A stretch of DNA of 64,000 nt from JAPULR01 sp963665075 (GTDB lineage Bacteria; Chloroflexota; Dehalococcoidia; Lucifugimonadales; GCA-2712585), in contig OY762063.1 of the NCBI GenBank assembly GCA_963665075.1, positions 806,001 through 870,000 of the forward strand. Direction: 5' to 3'. The number at the start of each line of letters is the position of its first letter. The stretch's first letter is position 1. The notes below the pieces were generated by a model. It was not told the DNA's origin and did no database searches. It saw nothing but the letters and a program-made list of their open reading frames with translations. Positions 52,901 to 60,330 of the stretch are shown here, in pieces. A program made the translations under genes and the position numbers.

Positions 52901-54330
52901 CTCCTACGCCCCCTCCGCGTCGAAAACCCCTCCGAAAGCATCCGGCTGACCTCGTCGAACTCTTCCCTCCCCAACTCCCGATACGGATAAGCCCGACGAT
53001 ACAACTCAAACAACTCATCCTCGTCCCAGTCCTCCATCGCCACCGCCGCCACCATCTGCTGCGCCAGCACGTCCAACGGCTTCTCCGGTATGCTCAACCG
53101 GTCCAGCCCACCCCGTTTAATCGCTCCCAGCAACGCCGTGCACTCCACCAGGTCGTCCCGCGTCAACGGAAAAATCGCCCCCTTCGGCGTCCGTCCCAGC
53201 GTGTGCCCGGACCGCCCCACCCTCTGCAGCAGCGTCGCAATCGCGCGGGTCGAAGAAAGCTGGCACACCATGTCCACGTCCCCTATGTCGATCCCCAACT
53301 CCAACGAAGCCGTCGCCACCAGCGCCTTCAAACTCCCGCTCTTCAACCGCTGCTCCGCCTTGAGTCTCTGCTCCCTGGACAGACTTCCATGATGCGACGT
53401 GACGTTCTCGTCCCCCAACCTCTCGCTCAGCTTGTAGTTGACCCGCTCCGCCAACCGACGCGTATTCACGAACACCAGCGTCGTCCGATGCTGCTCGATG
53501 ATATCCGCCAGCCGGTGGTATATCTCGTCCCATGCCTCGTGCGATAAGACGGCCTCAAGCGGCGTTGGCGGAATCTCCAGCCTCAAGTCAATGTCCCGCC
53601 GATGCCCCTCGTCGATGATGTCGCAATCCGGCGCCCCCTTCCCATCCACCTTCCGCGCGCCCACCAGAAATCTGGCAATCTCCTCAATCGGCCTCTGCGT
53701 CGCCGAAAGCCCGATACGAACCGGCTCGACCTCCGCCAGATGCCCCAGCCGCTCCAACGTCAGCGATAGGTGCGACCCCCTCTTGTCCCGCGCCAAAGCA
53801 TGAATCTCGTCCACTATGACGGTCCTGACGCCCCTCAGCATATTCCGCGCCTTCACCGACGTCAGCAGTATGTACAACGACTCCGGCGTCGTCACCAGAA
53901 TATGCGGCGGCTTCTTCCTCATCGCCTGCCTCTGCGACGATGGCGTGTCCCCCGTCCGCACCATCACCCGTATCTCCGGCGCCTCCAACCCCCGCTCCGC
54001 CGCCATCTCCCGAATCTCCCGCAACGGATCCGACAGATTCTTCTGCACGTCGTTGCTCAACGCCTTCAGCGGCGACACGTACACCACCTGGCATTCGTCG
54101 GAAAGCTCCCCGTCCACGGCCTGCCGGAACAGCGAGTCAATCGCCGCCAGAAACGCCGCCAAAGTCTTCCCCGACCCCGTCGGCGCCGCAATCAGCGTGT
54201 CCCGCCCTCTGTGAATCGACGGCCACCCCCGACTCTGAGGAGAAGTCGGCCCCTCGAACTTCGACTCGAACCAACCCCGCACAACCGGATGAAACAAGCC
54301 AAGCGGATTATGTGAATTAGCGCCCATCAC
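49984..54330 (-). CDS. lhr: Lhr-family ATP-dependent helicase, full length
   Basis: 1,448 residues, close to the long bacterial Lhr (about 1,540). Motifs in order: Walker A APTGSGKTLAAF (49-60), YVSPLKALSNDVQKNL, motif II VDEIHALARDKRGSHL, motif III SATQRPIEE, then RecA2 with VFVNTRRLAERVNY, VATASLELGIDIGDVD and VQ-type arginine motif LQRVGRSGHTLG. Winged-helix and Lhr-core regions follow, then a C-terminal domain (IHRYTLDRLRKEVEPVSPADFMRF region) specific to long Lhr. It is a 3'-5' DNA/RNA-DNA translocase of DNA repair. Two ATGs start it (MMGAN); it is probably transcribed with the small downstream genes. Confidence 0.95.
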   Translation of the reverse strand: MMGANSHNPLGLFHPVVRGWFESKFEGPTSPQSRGWPSIHRGRDTLIAAPTGSGKTLAAFLAAIDSLFRQAVDGELSDECQVVYVSPLKALSNDVQKNLSDPLREIREMAAERGLEAPEIRVMVRTGDTPSSQRQAMRKKPPHILVTTPESLYILLTSVKARNMLRGVRTVIVDEIHALARDKRGSHLSLTLERLGHLAEVEPVRIGLSATQRPIEEIARFLVGARKVDGKGAPDCDIIDEGHRRDIDLRLEIPPTPLEAVLSHEAWDEIYHRLADIIEQHRTTLVFVNTRRLAERVNYKLSERLGDENVTSHHGSLSREQRLKAEQRLKSGSLKALVATASLELGIDIGDVDMVCQLSSTRAIATLLQRVGRSGHTLGRTPKGAIFPLTRDDLVECTALLGAIKRGGLDRLSIPEKPLDVLAQQMVAAVAMEDWDEDELFELYRRAYPYRELGREEFDEVSRMLSEGFSTRRGRRSAYLHYDGIGRRFNARRGARLAAVTSGGAIPENADYQVILEPQNIPVGTVNEDFAIESMAGDIFQLGISSWRIRRVEQGKVRVEDAKGLPPTIPFWLGEAPARTDELSVAVSELRTGVEAHFPDLPGAQRWLSSEAGIEPAAAQQMVEYLWATKKTLGVVPSQENVVFERFFDETGGMQLVIHSPFGGRINRAWGLALRKRFCRTFNFELQAAANDNSIVLSLGPQHSFPLEETFSYLKPQTAEEVLKQAMLASPMFQTRWRWNATRSLAVLRWEAGKKVPMPIQRMRSDDLLSAVFPEQAACQENLVGDMEIPDHPIVNEVVRDCLTEAMDIAGFLGILRDAAEKRVNLVAVDSVEASPMAHEILTAKPYAFLDDAPLEERRTQAVFMRRSVEVKDARDVGKLDAEAIQRVREQAWPVVETVDELHDALLLLGFVTREEMGPFRAFLPELLEGKRATEFFVSSSHSVFIACERLPQFEAVAPDGAMRPVVEAPPRERGVEWAPEDALREIIRSRLEGLGPVTVGKLASSVGMREGVVERALIALEGEGFAIRGRFEFREGPEEWCDRRLLARIHRYTLDRLRKEVEPVSPADFMRFLFIWHHLDPEYRVEGPMGLTALLDLLEGYQASASAWENHLLPARMNRYNRGWLDQLCLSGQVAWARLHPPINGVGSRRGNTPHTLPMSLVFRENLPFHLSMVQSSVADGVHLSGLAEHILEVLERRGACFFQELVRETRQLESNVRQGLAELVSWGLVTCDGFAGLRELIAPKRRPVSRNSRRPRGRKLILSTVDRTASGRWSKLEREFGDEVDSSDLIEFKARQLLRRYGVVFHKLLVREAHTPPWWELLRVYRRLEARGEIRGGRFITGFSGEQYALPEAVGQLRAMRRRKARGSLVTVNGADPLNLVGIVTPGVRVPSLSGNRILFRDGEPVAARVGGDVTQLGALDRNSLPAVYAALRADALRSRAGRPRL

Positions 54331-54522
54331 AACCCAGAGTCTACCCCACCAACCCCCTCCAGTCCATCACACCTCGACCCCTCTTATCCCTTCCTCCTCG
54401 ACGGGGGAAGGTTAGGATGGGGGTGACTCCCACCCCCAACAGCATTCCCTCCCGTAGGGGAGGGTTTCAAACCCGCCCTCTCCCCATATGCCCTCCCCCC
54501 TTGATCGAGAAGGGCTATGGGG
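54331..54522. other. Short spacer, no gene
   Basis: Only CTCGACGGGGGAAGGTTAGGATGGGGGTGACTC-like sequence resembling the other spacers is seen; no full palindromic element, promoter or RNA was recognised. Confidence 0.6.
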
Positions 54523-55125
54523 TCAGTCGGCGGGGTTGGCGAAGCCGAGGTCAATGGGAAGGTCGTAGCTGATGAGGCGGGTGCCGACTATGTGGTCGCG
54601 GTGGACGGCGAAGTGGTGTTCCCAGTGGCGGGAATCGTTGCTGTGGGGGCGGTTGTCGCCCATGACGAAGTATTCGTTGGGGCCGAGGATGTCGAATTCG
54701 AGGGTCTCTCGCTGGAGCCTGGCGTCCAGGTAGGGTTCGTTCAGACGCATGTTGTTGATGTGGGTGACGCCGCGAACGATGGATACCTTTTCGCCAGGGA
54801 GTCCAATGACTCGCTTGATGAAGGTTCTGTCGGGGTCGAGATGATATGTGAAGACGATGATGTCGCCTCGCTGGGGACCGTTGCGCTGGAACGGATAGAC
54901 TACCCCCACGTCGGATACGTCCAGGAAGGGAACTATTGCGGAGAAGCGGGCCACGTCCACCTTAAATTTGTGGAGCTTGTTGACGGCTACGTACTGGCCG
55001 GGTTCGATGGTGGATGCCATGCTGGAGCCTTCCACCTTGAAGTTCTGTACGCTGAACTGGAGGAGCATGAAGATGACGAGGGCCAGGATGAGGGCTTCGT
55101 TGAATTCTCTTAGCTGTCTGAGCAT
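54523..55125 (-). CDS. lepB: Signal peptidase I
   Basis: 200 residues: one N-terminal membrane helix (ALILALVIFMLLQFSV), then box B VEGSSMASTIEPGQ with nucleophile Ser35, box D RTFIKRVIGLPGEK with general base Lys104, and box E GDNRPHSNDSRHW. It cuts signal peptides of exported proteins at the outer face of the membrane. Short relative to E. coli LepB but normal for Gram-positive-like enzymes with one helix. It sits 39 bp from the alpha/beta hydrolase gene on the same strand. Confidence 0.94.
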   Translation of the reverse strand: MLRQLREFNEALILALVIFMLLQFSVQNFKVEGSSMASTIEPGQYVAVNKLHKFKVDVARFSAIVPFLDVSDVGVVYPFQRNGPQRGDIIVFTYHLDPDRTFIKRVIGLPGEKVSIVRGVTHINNMRLNEPYLDARLQRETLEFDILGPNEYFVMGDNRPHSNDSRHWEHHFAVHRDHIVGTRLISYDLPIDLGFANPAD

Positions 55126-55164
55126 TTCGGGTTGATGAAGCGCGTACGCCGGTGGGTGGGAGTA

Positions 55165-56028
55165 TTATGGCGCGGATGCGGCTTGGGGTTCAAGGGCGGC
55201 GGTGGTTATGGGGTGCAGGAAGTTTAGAATCCGATTGATGACTATGTCGGGGTGGCGTTGGTGGGGGAGGGTGTGGGCGCGGACGTAGGGGAGGCGTTGT
55301 TGCAGGTAGCGGGATTCCTCGTCGGTGAATAGCTGCGGGTCGCGGGAGCGCATGAGGAGGGTTGGGGTTTGTACGCGCGGCAGGCTGTTGCGAATGGCTT
55401 TCATGCGAAGTCTGTCGTAGCCGCGGTTGGCTTGGGCAGTCATGCGAAGGAAGCCAAGCCTGGTTGCGGAGGAATCGACGTCAGGATGCGGCGATTGGTT
55501 GTCATCGTCGGTGGGCTTCTTGGATTGGGTTTGTCCGAAGTTGACATTGAGTCTTCGTACCAGCAAGTCTGCCAGTCGGGAGCGGTGCAGGAAGCCGCGT
55601 AGTCCGGGACGGCGGTTGGGCAGGAATACGCCGGAGTCGGTGAGAATGAGGGCCAGGGTGTTGTCGGGGCGGTTGATGGCGTAGTCGAGGGCTGTGAGCC
55701 CGCCCCATTCGTGGCCGACGAGGATGAGGTTTCGTAGGCCGAGTTCCCGGATAAAGATTTCGAGGTTGTCGCTGTGGAAGTCGAAGGTGTGGATGGAGGG
55801 GTTGTCGGGCTTGTCCGACTGGCCGAAGCCGATGGCGTCCGGGGCGAAGCAGCGAAATCCGGCGTCGATGAGGTGGGGGAAGAAGCTACGGTAGCCGTGG
55901 GCGGTGGAGCGGCTGCCGTGGAGCATGACGACGTTGATCGGAGCGTCCGTCCCGGAGTGGTAATAGTGCATCCGGAATCGGTTGACGATGAGGAAGGTGT
56001 CCGGGTATGGGAAATCGTGTTGCGGCAT
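55165..56028 (-). CDS. Alpha/beta hydrolase with Glu at the nucleophile position
   Basis: 287 residues of the epoxide hydrolase/haloalkane dehalogenase-like group: oxyanion strand VVMLHGSRSTAHGY, 'FRCFAPDAIGFGQSDKP', nucleophile elbow GHEWGG (105-110) and C-terminal LPHQRHPDIVINRILNFLH with the catalytic His. The usual elbow in this group is GHDWGG or GHSWGG; Glu107 in place of Asp or Ser is unusual and may change or abolish hydrolysis. Residues 160-200 form a polar cap with KKPTDDDNQS. Confidence 0.86.
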   Translation of the reverse strand: MPQHDFPYPDTFLIVNRFRMHYYHSGTDAPINVVMLHGSRSTAHGYRSFFPHLIDAGFRCFAPDAIGFGQSDKPDNPSIHTFDFHSDNLEIFIRELGLRNLILVGHEWGGLTALDYAINRPDNTLALILTDSGVFLPNRRPGLRGFLHRSRLADLLVRRLNVNFGQTQSKKPTDDDNQSPHPDVDSSATRLGFLRMTAQANRGYDRLRMKAIRNSLPRVQTPTLLMRSRDPQLFTDEESRYLQQRLPYVRAHTLPHQRHPDIVINRILNFLHPITTAALEPQAASAP

Positions 56029-56126
56029 GGGTGGTTTTCACCCCCATCTCAACCTTCCCCGCTCAAAGGGGAAGGGGTTTGAAGGCGACGAGATTCTTCC
56101 TTGCTCTCAGAATGCCACGAACAAAA

Positions 56127-57077
56127 TTAGAAGATGGCGATGGGGTTTACGGGCGCGCCGGTCCCGTTCGCCATGCGGAGCGGGTTGACGACGGCCATGA
56201 ATTCGTAGCGGTTCTCCTCCTTGCAGATGCGGGCCACTTCCGTGAAGTTGCAGTTGTCGAGGATCCAGCAGCCCATCGAGGTCAGGATGACCTGGTGGAC
56301 GGGGAGGGAGAATTCGTCGTATCCGCTGGGGATGACGTCCTGGGCCAGGTCGCCGCCCAGCATGGCGATGTCGCGCGACTTCAGCCAGGGCAGGCAGGCC
56401 GCGTGGAGGCCGGAAGCGCCGGCTTCGTTGGGGTTGCGGGGGCCGATGGCGTTGCGTCGCTCCCAGTTGCCGGTACGGATGAGAAGCAGGTCGCCGGCTT
56501 CGACTTTCACGTTGAAGGCTTCCTCGGCGGCGTCCAGGTCTTCAGGGAAGATGGCTTCGCCTGCGTCCATATAGTCGACGCCCTTCAGGGTGGGAAAGTC
56601 GAAGAGAACGGCGCGGGTGACGACCCCATCCTTGAGTAGGTCGATGCTCTCCATCGTGGCGCCGCCGCGGGTGCGGATGGCGTCGGCGGGATGTCCGTTG
56701 TACATCTTGTCGCCGTCGAACCAGTGGGAAAGGGCGTCCACGTGGGTCATGACGTAGCCGTGGAAGATGAAGCCGATGTACTCGCTGGCGCTGTGGGAGG
56801 GCTGCTCGGCCTTGCCGGGGGTAGTGTTCCAGCCTTCGCCGCTTTCGAGCATGTGGAGGGTGGGCGGAACGGGGCCGTCGGCAGTGGTCTCGGCAATGAT
56901 GGGGCGGCCCATTGTGACGCTGACCCCCTTCTGGACGGTGGCGATGGCCTGGAGGCGCTTTTCGGGGGTGATGAGGTTCATCGCGCCCATCTGATCGTCG
57001 GCGCCCCAGCGGCCCCAGTTGCTGAGGGAGGTGTGGTATTCGCGAACTTCGGCTGACGTTGGCAGGGTTCTGACCAT
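56127..57077 (-). CDS. Cyclase-family metalloenzyme (kynurenine formamidase-like)
   Basis: 316 residues of the PF04199 family: the metal motif HGYVMTHVDALSH (His106, His112, Asp114, His118), GWEGW-type region replaced by 'GEGWNTTPGKAEQ', 'GVVTRAVLFDFPTLKGVDYM', GDLLLIRTGNW and a C-terminal LDNCNFTEVARICKEENRYEF. Family members hydrolyse N-formylkynurenine, amides or cyclise polyketides; substrate unknown. AAGGAGGAGTC precedes the ATG, and a near-consensus promoter lies at 57117-57145. Confidence 0.9.
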   Translation of the reverse strand: MVRTLPTSAEVREYHTSLSNWGRWGADDQMGAMNLITPEKRLQAIATVQKGVSVTMGRPIIAETTADGPVPPTLHMLESGEGWNTTPGKAEQPSHSASEYIGFIFHGYVMTHVDALSHWFDGDKMYNGHPADAIRTRGGATMESIDLLKDGVVTRAVLFDFPTLKGVDYMDAGEAIFPEDLDAAEEAFNVKVEAGDLLLIRTGNWERRNAIGPRNPNEAGASGLHAACLPWLKSRDIAMLGGDLAQDVIPSGYDEFSLPVHQVILTSMGCWILDNCNFTEVARICKEENRYEFMAVVNPLRMANGTGAPVNPIAIF

Positions 57078-57116
57078 GACTCCTCCTTCGGTTGGAAGAA
57101 TTGGGTTGGTGAGTGA

Positions 57117-57145
57117 ATTTTAGAAGCGGGCGGTGGCGGTGTCAA
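57117..57145 (-). promoter_or_regulatory. Promoter of the cyclase-family gene
   Basis: On the minus strand TTGACA (57145-57140), 17 bases, TAAAAT (57122-57117): perfect -35 box and five of six bases of the -10 box, 39 bp before the ATG. Confidence 0.7.
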
Positions 57146-57168
57146 TCGGAGCGGAAGGGCGGTATACT
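57139..57168 (+). promoter_or_regulatory. Divergent promoter of a candidate small RNA
   Basis: GTGTCA (57139-57144), 18 bases, TATACT (57163-57168) on the plus strand. Its -35 box overlaps that of the cyclase promoter on the other strand, so the two would compete for polymerase. Confidence 0.45.
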
Positions 57169-57174
57169 GAGAAG

Positions 57175-57272
57175 GAGTCAAGGCAGCGCCCGATTCGTTG
57201 GGCAAAACCCCTAAAGGCGGCCCGCCTGCTAGTAGCTTAACGCTTAAGCCTAGTAGGCGGGTTGTTTTGTTA
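57175..57272 (+). ncRNA. Candidate small RNA with UUCG hairpin and long terminator
   Basis: No reading frame of note is present between the promoter at 57139-57168 and a strong terminator ending near 57272. The 98-base transcript would form GCCCGA-TTCG-TTGGGC (57188-57203), a six-pair stem closed by the very stable UUCG loop, then AAAACCCCTAAAGGCGG, then the terminator hairpin. It does not match tmRNA, 4.5S RNA or tRNA by eye. Alternatives: a 5' leader ending in an attenuator, or two unrelated hairpins. Confidence 0.45.
57221..57271 (+). terminator. Long hairpin terminator
   Basis: CCCGCCTGCTAG (57221-57232) pairs with CTAGTAGGCGGG (57250-57261) with one G-T pair. Inside the loop GCTTAA (57235-57240) pairs with TTAAGC (57244-57249), giving an 18-bp stem with a small bulge, followed by TTGTTTTGTTAT. 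A short competing hairpin, AGGCG (57215-57219) with CGCCT (57223-57227), could block it, as in attenuators. It also lies after the minus-strand glycosylase-like gene and could end that transcript. Confidence 0.75.
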
Positions 57273-57314
57273 TATGGGTAGCGGATAGACGTGAGGTCTA
57301 TGCAACGAAGAATT

Positions 57315-58064
57315 TCAATCTATCAGTTTTGGACAAACATCGGTCAGAGGACAGGCTGGGCAGTTGGGAAGCGTCTTGTGGCACCAGCATTTTCCCACAT
57401 TAAAGGCAGGCCTGTCCAGTTCGCCGGGGTAATCGGGGTTAAGTTCATGTGCAACAGCTGATGCCAAACCTTCTTCCTCAAAGGGAATCAAACCAGTTCG
57501 TTTGAAGACTCGCTTGACGTGGATGTCTGATTTGATGCCAATTTCGGATTCTTGGCCCCTGAACATCCCAAAATAATCATGCAGCATTCGTGCGATGAAA
57601 CTGGACTTCTCAACGCCTACTCCATGAATGGCTAAGTCAAAATGTATTTTCGCATGCAAGACCTCTTTATCTTTCCAGCTTTCTTCGATATCACCGCCCA
57701 GTGACACTAGAAAACGGGCTACGTCCTTCAATGTTCTTGCACCATTTTCCGCACCTGATATCGGTAGCCTCGGCAAGCTATTCATTAGGTGAACTAATTC
57801 GTTGTGCGACATAGAAGCTAATTTATATGCGTCCAACATCCCCTTTTTCTTAATCTGATATGGGATATCCCACGCTCTCCACGATGCCTGCCTGCTATTG
57901 AATGCACACCCAACAAGGCATGCAAATGGGTCGGTGGTGACTAGTTGCGTTACCTCTGCAGAAACGCCAACAAAGTTTTGGGAAGTGAGATGAAGTCTAT
58001 AAAACTCCTTTAGCTTCTCCGCAATTTCCTTTGACCTATTCTGACTGCTTGACTCTTGGGACAT
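57315..58064 (-). CDS. Divergent HhH-GPD / endonuclease III-like protein with 4Fe-4S motif
   Basis: 249 residues. The C-terminus has C228-x6-C235-x2-C238-x5-C244, exactly the iron-sulfur spacing of Nth/MutY, plus Cys226. A helix-hairpin-helix-like IHGVGVEKSSF (147-155) and the catalytic-Asp motif SDIHVKRV (Asp180) follow the family order. The Lys of Nth (GVGRKT) is shifted one place (Lys153, Glu152), so lyase activity is doubtful. The first 40 residues and DPFACLVGCAFNSRQASW match the N-terminal helices loosely. The gene is AT-richer than its neighbours, suggesting transfer. It lies 23 bp after an unrelated gene on the same strand. Confidence 0.8.
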   Translation of the reverse strand: MSQESSSQNRSKEIAEKLKEFYRLHLTSQNFVGVSAEVTQLVTTDPFACLVGCAFNSRQASWRAWDIPYQIKKKGMLDAYKLASMSHNELVHLMNSLPRLPISGAENGARTLKDVARFLVSLGGDIEESWKDKEVLHAKIHFDLAIHGVGVEKSSFIARMLHDYFGMFRGQESEIGIKSDIHVKRVFKRTGLIPFEEEGLASAVAHELNPDYPGELDRPAFNVGKCWCHKTLPNCPACPLTDVCPKLID

Positions 58065-58087
58065 TATTCGCTTCCTAATTTGGGGAG

Positions 58088-58726
58088 TTAGGTGGAGATG
58101 GGGACTTTGGCGACGCCCTGGCAGATTTCCAGCCGGGCGTAGCGGATGAAGACGCCTCCCATCGGCTGGGCGATGGGGCCGTTGATGGCGAGGCAGGCGA
58201 TGACGTGGCGGCGGCCGGGTTCGGCGCTGGGGGTTATCAGGATGTTGTTGCGGGCGTTGTATCCAACGACGGGCGAGAGCTTATTGTCGGCAACGGCGTC
58301 GGCAGGCCGGTAGGCGAGGTTGAAGGCGGGGCAGTCCACCCAGACTTCGCCGTAGTCGTCGGCGCAGGTCTCGAACCAGATCTGGGCGTCGGCCACGTCC
58401 ACCCCCTTCACCTGCTCAGGCAGGGTGATGGTGAAGCGATACCAGGCGAAGGTGAATCCTGTTCCTATCACGTCGCGGACGTTGACGGGAGTCTCCCAGG
58501 AGGAGTCGTCGAAGTCGGCGAGACGTGGGGGCGCTTCGATGAACTTGCCGGCGACCAGTCCCTCGTTGGGCTCGCCCGGAATCAGTCCCGGCGCCCACTT
58601 CAGGGTGCCGTTGACGAGGGCCAGGTCTGCCGGGTCGTCCAGGTTGAGGACGACGGCGGGACGTAGCCTGTCGGGGGTGAAGGTCTTCTTGAGTTCGGCG
58701 TATTCTTCGTCGGCGGATTTCGTCAT
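58088..58726 (-). CDS. Uncharacterised beta-sandwich-like protein
   Basis: 212 residues, no family recognised with certainty. The order of segments (ADFDDSSWETPVNVRDVIGTG, FAWYRFTITLPEQVKG, 'DAQIWFETCADDYGEVWVDC' and a final RYARLEI strand) resembles the carbohydrate-binding jelly-roll found in glycoside hydrolase family 2 N-terminal domains. No signal peptide and no catalytic module are seen, so it would act inside the cell. Codon use is as in the GC-rich neighbours. Confidence 0.75.
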   Translation of the reverse strand: MTKSADEEYAELKKTFTPDRLRPAVVLNLDDPADLALVNGTLKWAPGLIPGEPNEGLVAGKFIEAPPRLADFDDSSWETPVNVRDVIGTGFTFAWYRFTITLPEQVKGVDVADAQIWFETCADDYGEVWVDCPAFNLAYRPADAVADNKLSPVVGYNARNNILITPSAEPGRRHVIACLAINGPIAQPMGGVFIRYARLEICQGVAKVPIST

Positions 58727-58754
58727 CGTCTACTCCTTACCGGGTTTGCATGCG

Positions 58755-58955
58755 TTAAGCTCGGCCTACTTCCAGTCCGTCATCAAGCATCCCCTCAATT
58801 ATCTCGTCCACGTATCGCCACTCGACCATGAGCGCGCCCTGCATGTATATCGCGTCTGACCCGATGTTGTCATCCAGCCAGCGCTGGGCGGCTTCCGTCA
58901 AAGGGTGCATGGCATAGACGGTTCCTAAGCCCGTAACTTCAACGTCTATGGCCAT
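58755..58955 (-). CDS. Small conserved-type hypothetical protein
   Basis: 66 residues beginning MAIDVEVTGLGTVYAMHPLT, then AAQRWLDDNIGSDAIYMQGALMVEWRYVDEIIEGMLDDGLEV. Helix-rich and acidic; the phrase 'LTEAAQRWLDDN' followed by a strand and 'YVDEIIEGMxDxGL' is a pattern I recall from small unnamed proteins of plasmid and phage regions, but I cannot assign a function. It lies 18 bp after the amidohydrolase gene on the same strand. Confidence 0.6.
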   Translation of the reverse strand: MAIDVEVTGLGTVYAMHPLTEAAQRWLDDNIGSDAIYMQGALMVEWRYVDEIIEGMLDDGLEVGRA

Positions 58956-58973
58956 TCTGAACCGGTCATCGGC

Positions 58974-60203
58974 CTATTCGACGGAGCCGGCGGCGGCGGG
59001 TACGCGGCGCTTGTGGGTGACGGGGTCCAGGTTCCAGAAGCGGATGGGGTTGTCGGAGAGGAATTTCTTCTTCGTCTCGGCGCTCAGTTCGGGGTGGTCG
59101 AGGACGCGCTGGACGGAGAAGGGGGAGAGGCAGTCGAAGTGGGAGTAGTCGGAGCCGATGATGATGCCGTCGGGGCCGACTTTCTTCTCCAGGAAGGGCA
59201 GGTAGTCGGTTTCCTCCGGCTCGAAGCAGATAAATAGCTGGTCGCCGAAGTAGCCGCGGGGGTCTTCGTAGCGCGGCGTGGGGACGGAGTCGGGCATGAT
59301 TTCGTAGTGCTCTTCGAGCCTGTCCATGTAGTAGGGGAGCCAGCCGCAGCCCTGCTCGATCCAGGCGATTTTGAGCTCGGGGAAGCGGTCGAGCACGCCG
59401 CTGGCGATGAAGCCGACGACGGAGAAGGGGGCGTCGATGCCCATGAACAGGTGCTTCAGAAATTCGTTGTCTAGGCGTCGCATGCCGACGGATTCGTGCA
59501 GCTGCTGGTGGATGGAGACGGGCATGCCGAGGCGCTGGCACTCTTCCAGGACGGGCCAGAATTTTTCCTTGTAGGTCCACTCGCCCTTGAACTGGCAGGG
59601 GATGTAGGCCCCGCCCAGGCCCAGGTCGGCGGCGCGGCGAAGTTCCTCCACGGCCATGTTCACGTCGTGGAGGGGGAGGATGGCCGTGCCGCGGACGCGG
59701 TCCCTGTAGCCGTCCGTCCACTCCGTAATCCAGTCGTTCCAGCCCTTGGCGAAGTGGTAGGCCACCTCCGGGTTGTCGATGGTGTTGAGCAGGTTCTGGT
59801 GGAGGACGCAGAAGACGAAGGTGACGTCGAAGCCCTCTTCGTCCAGGTCGCTCACGCGGTACTTGGGGTTGCGCTCGCCCTCCCGGTTGTACCACTGGTC
59901 TTCGCTGTGGGGCGCGAAGTTCGCGAGCTTGCCGTAGGGGCCGGTGCGGAAGTCGGAGTTGGGGAAGACTTTGGAGTGTTCCAGCACCCAGATGCTGTCG
60001 TACTGGCGGGTGGAGGAGTCGCCGCTGCCGCGGACGATAGCGCCGCGGTCCTGCCAGTTGGCGTCGGTGAATTTCCGGGGCGCGAAGGGCTGAAGTTCGG
60101 GCGGGAAGCGGCGCCAGAGTTCGCACTTGGTTTCGTCGATATGCGAGTCCGAGTCGACGATGTAATAATCGGGAAGTTCGCCGCCAAAGTATTGTCTGGG
60201 CAT
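58974..60203 (-). CDS. Amidohydrolase-2 family protein, second copy
   Basis: 409 residues: IVDSDSHIDETKCELWRRFP with the DxH motif, DVTFVFCVLHQNLLNTIDNPE, 'HDVNMAVEELRRAADLGLGGAYIP', barrel His in SIHQQLHES, IAWIEQGCGWLPYYMDRLEE and IIGSDYSHFDC with the metal Asp. Same family as 42212-43330 but only distantly similar. The start is the ATG at 60203, because AAGGAG lies six bases before it; the upstream ATG at 60221 would place that ribosome site within the coding part. Confidence 0.9.
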   Translation of the reverse strand: MPRQYFGGELPDYYIVDSDSHIDETKCELWRRFPPELQPFAPRKFTDANWQDRGAIVRGSGDSSTRQYDSIWVLEHSKVFPNSDFRTGPYGKLANFAPHSEDQWYNREGERNPKYRVSDLDEEGFDVTFVFCVLHQNLLNTIDNPEVAYHFAKGWNDWITEWTDGYRDRVRGTAILPLHDVNMAVEELRRAADLGLGGAYIPCQFKGEWTYKEKFWPVLEECQRLGMPVSIHQQLHESVGMRRLDNEFLKHLFMGIDAPFSVVGFIASGVLDRFPELKIAWIEQGCGWLPYYMDRLEEHYEIMPDSVPTPRYEDPRGYFGDQLFICFEPEETDYLPFLEKKVGPDGIIIGSDYSHFDCLSPFSVQRVLDHPELSAETKKKFLSDNPIRFWNLDPVTHKRRVPAAAGSVE

Positions 60204-60301
60204 GAGATTCTCCTTGCTCAAGATGAGTTAGCCGCCGCCGTCAGAAACGCCGCCGACCGTGGATATTGAATAACACCACGCAACGAAAGTCAATTGTGGG
60301 G

Positions 60302-60310
60302 TGGTATAAT
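60302..60310 (+). promoter_or_regulatory. Extended -10 promoter of TIR/Nmad2/MazG operon
   Basis: TGGTATAAT is an extended -10 match. Transcription would begin near 60317, leaving a leader of about 14 bases that begins with the ribosome site GGGAGG. No clear -35 box. It is the only promoter-like sequence seen before 63401, consistent with one transcript for five genes. Confidence 0.45.
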
Positions 60311-60330
60311 TGGTTAGGGAGGTATAAAGA

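Noticed and set aside
57175..57272. tmRNA, 4.5S SRP RNA or tRNA
   Set aside because: No tag frame, no CCA-type acceptor, no GGAAGCAG SRP loop; the UUCG hairpin is not a T arm.
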